Below, piece by piece: positions 1 to 5,781 of a stretch of DNA of 5,781 nucleotides. The notes below the pieces were generated by a model. The model searched no databases, was not told the DNA's origin, and saw nothing but the letters and a program-made list of their open reading frames with translations. Position 1 is the stretch's first letter, and every line of letters starts with the position of its first letter. A program made the translations under genes and the position numbers. Source of the stretch: Flammeovirgaceae bacterium UBA4659 (GTDB lineage: Bacteria; Bacteroidota; Bacteroidia; Cytophagales; Cyclobacteriaceae); assembly GCA_002405445.1 (NCBI GenBank), contig DHLV01000090.1, positions 1 to 5,781 of the forward strand. The letters are read 5' to 3'.

Positions 1-938
1 GTACGGCCTTTGAGTCTATTTACGATATGCTGCTCAAACGCTACCCTAGTTTTTTGTCGGACAGCCGGCTGAAAGGTCTGCGCATAAATAACCTGAAAAT
101 CATTGATAGTACCACCTTACGATTATTCAGTGACCTGCTGCGTGGAGTAGGCCGTAACCCTCATCATGGCGGTCGCAAGAAAGGAGGAATTAAAGTGCAT
201 ACGATGATGGATGCCTTTCGTGGAGTGGCCAGCTTCATCCGCATGACGGAGGCCAAGGCGCACGATCGGAAATTTTTAGCCCATTTGACGCTGGAAACGG
301 GCAGTTTTCTGGTTTTCGACAAGGCCTACAATGTATACCGGCAGTTTGCCCAATGGAGCAGCGAGCAAATTTGGTTTGTTACACGCATGAAGAAATATGC
401 TGTCTTCCATGTACGTAAAGTCATTACTGATAACACCCAAAAGAAAAAGGCCAAAGGTGTGCTTAAGGAACAATACATTACGATCTCTTATACAGAGGGA
501 GGTCAACCTAACAAATTGCAATTGCGCAGGATAACGTTCAAAGATGATCGGGGGCGTGTGTATATCTTCATCACCAATAACTTTAAAATCACAGCAGCCC
601 AGGTGGCCCTCATTTACAAGCACCGCTGGATGATTGAAATTCTATTCAAACAAGTCAAGCAAAATTTCCCCTTGAACTATTTTTGGGGAGAAAGCGAAAA
701 CGCCATCCGAATCCAGGTATTTTGTGTCCTTATTGCTCAGGTGCTCATGGTAGTCATCAAAAAGAAATCGGAAACAAAGCGCTCATTCACCAGCATCCTA
801 ACCGTGGTGCGTTTACACATCATGAGTTATGTTGAGCTATTTCATTTTTTGAAAGATACTTACCAGGCCTGGAAAAGTTCACACAGTCCTCCCGTGAACA
901 CCAAAATGGGCATTGCATTAAGTCTTGGGTTTAACTGA
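1..938 (+). CDS. IS4-family transposase, 5'-truncated by the window edge
   Basis: DDE transposase that would cut and paste its own insertion sequence. The reading frame is open from the left edge (first whole codon at 3) to the TGA at 936-938, so the ATG at 27 is probably internal and the N-terminal part lies outside. Numbering from that Met: the first catalytic Asp is D27 in IIDSTT; the second is D98 in LVFDKAY; the third acidic residue is E204 in YKHRWMIEILFKQVK. This last stretch fits the IS4 signature Y-(2)-R-(3)-E-(6)-K exactly (Y197, R200, E204, K211). The basic segment GGRKKGGIKVH (48-58) after the first Asp is also typical. About 312 codons are visible; family members usually have roughly 380-400, so some 70-90 residues are probably missing. 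No frameshift or internal stop is seen and all catalytic residues are present, so the visible part looks intact. The C-terminal helix region ends in a normal stop. Assignment to IS4 is confident; the exact IS name is not known to me. Confidence 0.93.
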   Translation, partial: TAFESIYDMLLKRYPSFLSDSRLKGLRINNLKIIDSTTLRLFSDLLRGVGRNPHHGGRKKGGIKVHTMMDAFRGVASFIRMTEAKAHDRKFLAHLTLETGSFLVFDKAYNVYRQFAQWSSEQIWFVTRMKKYAVFHVRKVITDNTQKKKAKGVLKEQYITISYTEGGQPNKLQLRRITFKDDRGRVYIFITNNFKITAAQVALIYKHRWMIEILFKQVKQNFPLNYFWGESENAIRIQVFCVLIAQVLMVVIKKKSETKRSFTSILTVVRLHIMSYVELFHFLKDTYQAWKSSHSPPVNTKMGIALSLGFN

Positions 939-942
939 CCGG

Positions 943-980
943 GGGTTCCTTTTTCAAATTCAACAAAATTGTGTGAACCC
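943..980 (+). repeat. Inverted repeat just after the transposase stop
   Basis: GGGTTC at 943-948 is an exact reverse complement of GAACCC at 975-980, separated by a 26-base A/T-rich loop. It begins 4 bases after the transposase stop. The loop is long and no clean T tract follows, so it is weak as an intrinsic terminator; it may be part of the sub-terminal structure of the insertion sequence. Confidence 0.3.
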
Positions 981-1080
981 TTCAAGAAAACTTGATTATT
1001 TTCTCCATCAAATTTTTAGTCGGACAAGAGTGACTTTTCAACAAGTCCTGAAATCGCTTTACATTTTTTTTACCGGCTGA

Positions 1081-1129
1081 ACCGGGAGTGGGCTTTGCTG
1101 GGGAGTAACCCGCCAGGATTAATCCCGGT
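1081..1129. repeat. 7-bp inverted repeat with structured loop
   Basis: ACCGGGA at 1081-1087 is an exact reverse complement of TCCCGGT at 1123-1129. Inside it, GTGGG at 1088-1092 can pair with CCCGC at 1109-1113 (one G-T wobble), extending the first arm directly and leaving bases 1114-1122 as a bulge. Function unknown; it could be a folded 5' leader element, an operator-like palindrome or chance. Confidence 0.35.
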
Positions 1130-1157
1130 CAGATGAAGCAATGAGTCCTTTGTTAGT

Positions 1158-1181
1158 CCCGATGGCTATCGGGTTTGGTTT
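1158..1181 (+). terminator. Candidate hairpin terminator
   Basis: CCCGAT (1158-1163), a GGCT loop and ATCGGG (1168-1173) form a perfect 6-bp stem with a 4-base loop, followed by TTTGGTTT. From memory, CCCGATNNNNATCGGG palindromes are frequent between genes in Cytophagales-type genomes. It could end transcription coming from the insertion sequence before the hydrolase genes. The T tract is interrupted by two G residues, so termination strength is doubtful. Confidence 0.4.
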
Positions 1182-1318
1182 GCGTGGGTTTATTTTGTCT
1201 GTTTGTTTATCGTCAGTTGTCCGGTCAAATCGGCTTGCACCCAACTCGTTTATAAGGGTTGTTAAAAAAGCTGGCACCACCCGGTATTTCATGTAAATTG
1301 CCACACACATCATTCTCA

Positions 1319-1384
1319 ATGAAAGTAGCACTATTTTGGATGGCAGGCGTTTGCCTGTGGACGTGTACTCCTGCTCATGCACAG
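1319..1384 (+). other. Signal peptide coding segment of the propeller/amidohydrolase protein
   Basis: Residues 1-22 show one basic residue (K2), a hydrophobic stretch with several Trp, Leu and Val residues, and an A-H-A motif before Gln22. This is a type I signal peptidase pattern. Cys12 and Cys16 are not in a good lipobox (the preceding residues are not L-[AS]-[GA]), so a lipoprotein is less likely. Export to the periplasm is the inference. Confidence 0.75.
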
Positions 1385-4300
1385 CCAACACGAGTAATCA
1401 ACTACACGGTTGATGAGGGCACCTGGGTTTCGCTTGATCTATCACCCGATGGCCAGACGATGGTTTTTGAACTGGTCGGAGATATCTATAAAATGGCCAG
1501 TGCGGGCGGTGAGGCTGTGCCGGTTGTAACCGGCCTTGCATTTCAGTCTCAGCCGCGCTACTCTCCTGATGGAAAGTCAATTGCCTATGTGAGTGATGAG
1601 AGTGGCTCTGATAATATTTGGGTAGCGGATACGGACGGATCAAACGCGCAAAACATTTCAAAGTTTTCGCGGCCGTTTTTTATTTCACCGGAGTGGGCGC
1701 CCGATGGAAAAATGATTTACGCAACCGTTGTAGATGGCCAAGGCATACGCAGTGGGGGCACCACCAAGGGGGAAGCTGAACTTTGGCGCTTCGAAGTGAG
1801 CACCGGTAAGGGAGAGAAGGTAATTGCGAACGCCAATGGGCCGGGCTCTCCGCTGATTTCTTCTGCCGCCCCAGGCCCTTATGGTGCTCACATTTCGCCA
1901 GACGGTAACTATCTGTATTACACTTCTGTGCGACCCCGGGCCTATGGTGTCCGGCTCGGTGCTGTCAGTCATATCGTAAAACGTAATCTTACGACTCATG
2001 TTGACGAGCGACTCTGGCTCGAGGGTGCCAATGCCATGAAGCCCGCCATATCGCCTGACGGCCGCTGGCTGGTGTATGCCGCTGAGAACCGTGGACTAGC
2101 CGGCCTCAAGTGTCGTGACCTCACGACAGGAGAGGAATTTTGGTTGAAGCACCAGATGCAACGAAGCGAATTGGAAGCCCGGGCATCCCGCGATGTATTG
2201 CCGAATTATGACTTTACTCCAGATAGCAAGCACGTAGTTGCTGCCTTTGGTGGCAAAATCCACCAACTTACCATTGCCACAAAAGAAGACATCGTTATTC
2301 CCTTCTCAGCCCACGTGTCAATGGCATTGCCGGAGCGACTTCACTTCCCGCAGCGGATGAGTGATGGACCCGTAAAGGCGCGAGTCCTTCAACACCTTGC
2401 GCTTTCTGATGACGGGCGTGCTGCGCTCTCAACGTTTGGAAGAATCTACCTCGTTGATCTTGCCAATGCAAGAACGAAGCGGCTGACGCGGGCACAGGAG
2501 CCGCGGGAGTTTATGCCCGCATGGTCGCGTGACGGAAAATGGATCGTGTATGCGAGTTGGGGCCCGCAGGGTGGTCATCTTTGGAAGGTAAGTTCTAAAG
2601 GAGAAGCAGCCCCGGTGCAACTGACTCAACAGGCCGGCTTTTGGATTGACCCGGTGTGGTCACCCGATGGCACTCGGATATTTGCCCTCTACGCTCCCTT
2701 GGGCACGAGCTGGTCAGTCCCGGGTGTGCTCAACTTCCCGGAGATCATGCGGCCACCCGATACCGAGTTAGTATCTATCTCAGCGCAAGGCGGAAAACAT
2801 GAGTCAGTGATGCGGGCAAACAATGCTCGTTATCCACACTTTACGGCTGCCCGTGATCGGATTTTTCTATCAGCCCCTGAAGGTTTGATCTCTGTAAAAA
2901 TGGATGGCTCCGATCAAAAGACTCATTTGCAAAAAGAATCCAGCTTTTCGTCTTTTGCCATTCCCTCGTTGCGTGCATATAAAACAGCCGGTAATGCGTC
3001 AGCCGCTTTGGTGCTGTCAGGCGGGTCGCTTTATCAGGTGGTTTTGTCGTCTGCCGAAATGACTTCCCTGGACACCACTGACAAGCATTCGTGTTCGTTG
3101 CTATCAGCGGATTCGCCCCGTACTTTCGCCTGGTCACCTTCGGGAAAATCGGTGGCCTATGTAGTCGGCACTCAGATCTACAGCGCTTCTGCTGATCATC
3201 CCGTAAAGGTGAGAAAGACGGATGTTGCAATTGAATTACCCCGCGAGACAACCGTTGGCACACTGGTGTTGCGCGGGGCAAAGGCCATCACCATGAAGGG
3301 TGATCAGATTATTCCATCGGCAGACATTGTGGTGACGAATAACCGGATTGCAGCTGTTGGCAAGCGAGGCGAAGTGGTAATCCCCGGGGATGCTGTTGTT
3401 CTTGATGTCTCCGGAAAAGTAATTGTCCCTGGCTTTATTGACGTGCACGCACACTGGAACTTGCGTCCTGAACTTTGGGAGCCGGAGTGTTCCAGTATTT
3501 ATTCAAATCTTGCTTTTGGCATCACCACCGTGCGCGACCCGCAAAGCGGGCCCGAAATTTTTGGCTATGCTGACTGGATGGATACGGGAGAAGTGCCGAG
3601 CCCGCGAATTTTCTCAACGGGTATGGGAATCTTCGAAAGCAGTAACATTCAGTCGCTGGACGATGCCCGCAAGTGGATTGCGCGATACCGGGATCACTAC
3701 CAGACGCCTTTGATGAAACTCTATTTGCCGGGTAATCGCCAGCAGCGCCAATGGTTGATTAGCGCCTGCCGCGAAGCCGGTATCATGCCGACCGGAGAAG
3801 CAGGAGGCGATGCGAAAGAGGTGATTACCCACTTCCTGGATGGCTACACAGGCAATGAGCATACACTCTCGGTAGCTCCCATCTACCAGGATATTGCTCA
3901 ACTATTCGCGCGAAGCGGCACCACGTACACGCCAACTTTACTGGTATCTTTTGGTGCGGCACTTCCCATTTACCGTGTGCTGGCGGAAGAGCGCCCTTAT
4001 GATAACCCTAAAATCAAATACTTCTTTCCGGACGGAGATGTTTTTCTGAAGTCGGGTAAGGGAAACCTTTGGTTTGCTGATGAAGACATGAACTACCGGC
4101 AAGCCGGTGCAGGGGCACATGCAATTTTGAAAGCAGGTGGGCGAGTGGCACTGGGCGGGCATGGCGAAATGCAAGGGTTGTCCAATCACTGGGAGATGAA
4201 ATTGATGAACGAGGGAGGCATGCCCCCACACGATATTCTGAGAGCAGCCACGATTTTTGGTGCTGAGACAATCGGGCTCAATCAGGATTTGGGAAGCCTT

Positions 4301-4486
4301 GAGCCCGGCAAACGGGCTGACCTCATCGTGCTTGATCACGATCCGTTAGAAGATATTCGCAACACCACGTCTATCAAATATGTGATGAAAAATGGGCGCC
4401 TTTATGATGGCGACTCACTGAATCAACTGTGGCCGGTGAAGAAACCCCTGCCCGCGCCCTGGTGGAAGCAAAAATTGACCAAATAG
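1319..4486 (+). CDS. Exported TolB-like beta-propeller/amidohydrolase fusion protein
   Basis: Putative metal-dependent hydrolase of 1055 residues, probably periplasmic; substrate unknown. The ATG at 1319 is chosen because it gives a clean signal peptide (MKVALFWMAG, hydrophobic core to about residue 17, cleavage after AHA at 19-21, mature start QPTR). The frame stays open upstream to a TTG at 1259, which would bury the signal peptide behind 20 residues. Residues about 30-620 hold repeated WD40-like/PD40 blade motifs: SPDG at 42, 82, 193 and 245, APDG at 127, SDDG at 363, WSRDG at 402, WSPDG at 447 and WSPSG at 605. The amidohydrolase domain starts near 648 (TLVLRGAKAIT); HxH is H710/H712 in DVHAH. 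Other likely site residues are K800 (MKLY, possible carboxylated Lys), E827 (TGEAGGD), H848 (GNEHT) and H948 (ALGGHGE). The domain ends with the standard GSLEPGKRADLIVLD strand. Many relatives carry GTD where H948 lies. The domain architecture is confident; enzymatic activity is inferred. The next gene follows after 2 bases. Confidence 0.92.
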   Translation: MKVALFWMAGVCLWTCTPAHAQPTRVINYTVDEGTWVSLDLSPDGQTMVFELVGDIYKMASAGGEAVPVVTGLAFQSQPRYSPDGKSIAYVSDESGSDNIWVADTDGSNAQNISKFSRPFFISPEWAPDGKMIYATVVDGQGIRSGGTTKGEAELWRFEVSTGKGEKVIANANGPGSPLISSAAPGPYGAHISPDGNYLYYTSVRPRAYGVRLGAVSHIVKRNLTTHVDERLWLEGANAMKPAISPDGRWLVYAAENRGLAGLKCRDLTTGEEFWLKHQMQRSELEARASRDVLPNYDFTPDSKHVVAAFGGKIHQLTIATKEDIVIPFSAHVSMALPERLHFPQRMSDGPVKARVLQHLALSDDGRAALSTFGRIYLVDLANARTKRLTRAQEPREFMPAWSRDGKWIVYASWGPQGGHLWKVSSKGEAAPVQLTQQAGFWIDPVWSPDGTRIFALYAPLGTSWSVPGVLNFPEIMRPPDTELVSISAQGGKHESVMRANNARYPHFTAARDRIFLSAPEGLISVKMDGSDQKTHLQKESSFSSFAIPSLRAYKTAGNASAALVLSGGSLYQVVLSSAEMTSLDTTDKHSCSLLSADSPRTFAWSPSGKSVAYVVGTQIYSASADHPVKVRKTDVAIELPRETTVGTLVLRGAKAITMKGDQIIPSADIVVTNNRIAAVGKRGEVVIPGDAVVLDVSGKVIVPGFIDVHAHWNLRPELWEPECSSIYSNLAFGITTVRDPQSGPEIFGYADWMDTGEVPSPRIFSTGMGIFESSNIQSLDDARKWIARYRDHYQTPLMKLYLPGNRQQRQWLISACREAGIMPTGEAGGDAKEVITHFLDGYTGNEHTLSVAPIYQDIAQLFARSGTTYTPTLLVSFGAALPIYRVLAEERPYDNPKIKYFFPDGDVFLKSGKGNLWFADEDMNYRQAGAGAHAILKAGGRVALGGHGEMQGLSNHWEMKLMNEGGMPPHDILRAATIFGAETIGLNQDLGSLEPGKRADLIVLDHDPLEDIRNTTSIKYVMKNGRLYDGDSLNQLWPVKKPLPAPWWKQKLTK

Positions 4487-4488
4487 CC

Positions 4489-5781
4489 ATGATTGTACGT
4501 ACCCTTCTCATTCTCTGCCTGATCAAAAGCACGGTACTGGCGCAACCAGTAAAATTAATTGATGAGCTGTTTGAGGAATATGCCAATACCCCGGGTTTGG
4601 TAGTGGCCATCTATGAAAAGGGAAAGATATCGTTCAGCAAAGGATATGGCCTGGCCAATTTGGATTACCATATTCCCATCACCCCTCAAACGGTTTTTGA
4701 CGTGGGCTCCATGTCAAAACAGTTTACAGCTACTTGTATTTTTTTGCTGGAACAACAAGGCAAACTTTCCATCGATGATCCCATTCAGAAATTCCTTCCG
4801 GAAATACCGGTTTACCATGGCGACCGCGTAACTATCCGACATCTGATCAACCACACCAGCGGCTTACGCGACTATGCGGAAATCATGGATTATGCCGGTA
4901 TTCCATTTTCGAACGTCTTTACGGAGCCCATGGGGCTTGAGATGATGGCGCGACAGAAAGATGTCAACTTTCGGCCCGGTGAAAAATTTATGTACAACAA
5001 CGGAGGCTACCTGTTGCTGGCCATCATCGTGCGAAGAGTGTCCGGCATGTCGATTGGCGAGTTTGCAGAGAAAAACATTTTTGGCCCACTTGGTATGGAG
5101 CACTCGTTTATTCTCGAAGATCCCGATCGGGTAATACCTAACAGTGCGACCGGCTATGTAAAGCGGCAGGATGGGCGGTTTGCCAAACAGCACTTTTACA
5201 ATTTCGCGATTGGCGGGGATGGCCAGGTGTACACGTCTGTAGAAGATTTACTGAAATGGGATAACAATTTTTACGATCAAAAAATAGGCGGTGAGGATTT
5301 GCAGAAGCGCCTCCATGAGCAGGGAATACTGAATACCGGTGACACAATCTCCTACGCAGGCGGGCTTTTTATTGAGAAGTATAGAGGACAACGCGTAGTG
5401 CAACACAGCGGTTCGTGGGGTGGCTTTCGCTGCATGCTTTACCGGCTTCCCAACTTGCACACATCGCTGGTTACCCTGGCCAACTACCCGGGCACCATGC
5501 TGCCAGGCAAAGTTCCCAAAATTGTAGATGAACTCATACCCTCTTCATCGGCACCTGCGGCCCCCATCAGCACGCCTCGGGTAAAGAAAGCACCAACGGT
5601 TTCTGCCAGGAGACTCGTGCAATGGACGGGTGAGTATGAAGCTGTTGGCCAGGAACACAAACATTTTTTGGTTTCACTTGATCGGGATACCCTGCGTGTT
5701 AAACAGGTATGGAGTAACGAAACGTTTTCGCTCGTGCCCGTTACCGCCACGCTGTTCAGTCGCCAGGATATTCCGGTAATA
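4489..5781 (+). CDS. Exported beta-lactamase-family serine hydrolase, 3' end beyond the window
   Basis: Serine hydrolase of the beta-lactamase/class C-like family (PF00144 type), which includes esterases, D-aminopeptidases and PBP4*-like proteins. The ATG at 4489 gives a signal peptide (MIVRTLLILCLIKSTVLAQ, likely cut after VLA at 16-18). Motifs from that start: SxxK is S74-M-S-K77 (nucleophile S74, general base K77); YxN is Y169-N-N171 in FMYNNGGY; the third box is H306-S-G308 (QHSGSWGG) in place of KTG. Typical family phrases LINHTSGLRDY (119-129) and FGPLGMEHS (198-206) are present. A Pro/Ala/Ser-rich linker (351-370) leads to a C-terminal beta-rich domain (WTGEYEAVG at 379 onward), as in family members with a lipocalin-like or DUF3471-like tail. 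All 431 visible codons are open and no stop occurs before the right edge. It begins 2 bases after the upstream stop, so it is very likely co-transcribed. A true antibiotic beta-lactamase is unlikely; HSG instead of KTG points to an esterase or peptidase. Confidence 0.92.
   Translation, partial: MIVRTLLILCLIKSTVLAQPVKLIDELFEEYANTPGLVVAIYEKGKISFSKGYGLANLDYHIPITPQTVFDVGSMSKQFTATCIFLLEQQGKLSIDDPIQKFLPEIPVYHGDRVTIRHLINHTSGLRDYAEIMDYAGIPFSNVFTEPMGLEMMARQKDVNFRPGEKFMYNNGGYLLLAIIVRRVSGMSIGEFAEKNIFGPLGMEHSFILEDPDRVIPNSATGYVKRQDGRFAKQHFYNFAIGGDGQVYTSVEDLLKWDNNFYDQKIGGEDLQKRLHEQGILNTGDTISYAGGLFIEKYRGQRVVQHSGSWGGFRCMLYRLPNLHTSLVTLANYPGTMLPGKVPKIVDELIPSSSAPAAPISTPRVKKAPTVSARRLVQWTGEYEAVGQEHKHFLVSLDRDTLRVKQVWSNETFSLVPVTATLFSRQDIPVI

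Larger units (their letters stand above)
1..1033 (+). mobile_element. IS4-family insertion sequence, right-hand part only
   Basis: The transposase frame defines this as the right part of an insertion sequence. The left terminus is off the window, so the terminal inverted repeats and target duplication cannot be matched. The right boundary is therefore uncertain. The non-coding tail after 938 is A/T-rich up to about 1070. I place the end provisionally near the segment GTCGGACAAGAGTGA (1019-1033), which resembles a terminus only by position and by the change in character of the DNA beyond it. The true end could lie anywhere between 940 and about 1080. Confidence 0.4.
939..1318. other. Intergenic region between the IS transposase and the hydrolase operon
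   Basis: About 380 bases with no convincing gene on either strand. The first part (939 to about 1030) is A/T-rich and probably the end of the insertion sequence. The rest carries two inverted repeats (1081-1129 and 1158-1173) and leads to the amidohydrolase start. I looked for the Bacteroidota promoter pattern (TTTG near -33, TAnnTTTG near -7). I found only isolated TTTG words (1174-1177, 1179-1182, 1202-1205) and a near miss TATTTTG at 1191-1197, none with proper spacing. No tRNA, riboswitch or CRISPR repeat is recognisable. No Shine-Dalgarno precedes the ATG at 1319, which is common in Bacteroidota. Confidence 0.6.

Noticed and set aside
992..1017. TTGAT/ATCAA hairpin followed by ATTTTT as a terminator for the transposase
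   Set aside because: The 5-bp stem is A/T-rich with a 10-base loop, too weak to call.
1291..1296. ATG followed at once by TAA, a possible minimal start-stop leader
   Set aside because: No ribosome binding site or conservation evidence; such pairs arise readily by chance.
1119..1391. Minus-strand open frame of 90 codons covering part of the intergenic region
   Set aside because: It overlaps the signal peptide region of the amidohydrolase gene, has no recognisable family motif and no support for a start; it is most likely a chance frame.
2841..3281. Minus-strand open frame of 146 codons inside the amidohydrolase gene
   Set aside because: Low-complexity Arg/Pro/Cys-rich product antisense to a gene with clear domain motifs; typical shadow frame.
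3423..3713. Plus-strand frame of 96 codons starting at the HxH region
   Set aside because: Lies fully within the amidohydrolase domain in another frame; the amidohydrolase frame carries all conserved motifs.
4613..4831. Plus-strand frame of 72 codons within the serine hydrolase
   Set aside because: Alternate frame over the SxxK region; the frame starting at 4489 encodes the conserved motifs.
4489..5781. A true antibiotic-resistance beta-lactamase
   Set aside because: The third motif is HSG rather than KTG, and the sequence carries an additional C-terminal domain as in esterase or peptidase members of the family; resistance cannot be claimed.

Overview
The window looks like chromosomal DNA of a Bacteroidota bacterium, perhaps of the Cytophagales type. 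This is inferred from three things: exported proteins whose signal peptides end just before a Gln, start codons without a recognisable Shine-Dalgarno, and products whose closest remembered relatives are common in that phylum. No rRNA or other marker is present, so the placement is tentative.

Layout: (1) Positions 1-938 hold the C-terminal three quarters or so of an IS4-family DDE transposase on the + strand. Its 5' part lies off the left edge. (2) Positions 939-1318 are a gene-free stretch of about 380 bases. It contains the tail of the insertion sequence and several short inverted repeats, one of them a tight 6-bp hairpin with a T-rich tail. (3) Positions 1319-4486 encode a large exported protein of 1055 residues: a TolB/WD40-like beta-propeller fused to a C-terminal metal-dependent amidohydrolase domain. 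(4) Positions 4489-5781 encode a second exported enzyme, a serine hydrolase of the beta-lactamase/penicillin-binding-protein-like family (SxxK, YxN, HSG motifs). It starts only 2 bases after the amidohydrolase stop and runs off the right edge with 431 codons visible.

The two complete-looking biological themes are a mobile element and, downstream on the same strand, a tightly packed two-gene unit of secreted hydrolases. Both hydrolases should act outside the cytoplasm, probably in the periplasm, and may work on related amide, peptide or ester substrates; the actual substrate cannot be read from the sequence. The insertion sequence points toward the operon, so read-through from it could influence expression, but no clear promoter was found. 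Nothing here amounts to a clearly new system. The most distinctive points are the altered metal-site residues of the amidohydrolase domain and its pairing with the beta-lactamase-family enzyme.
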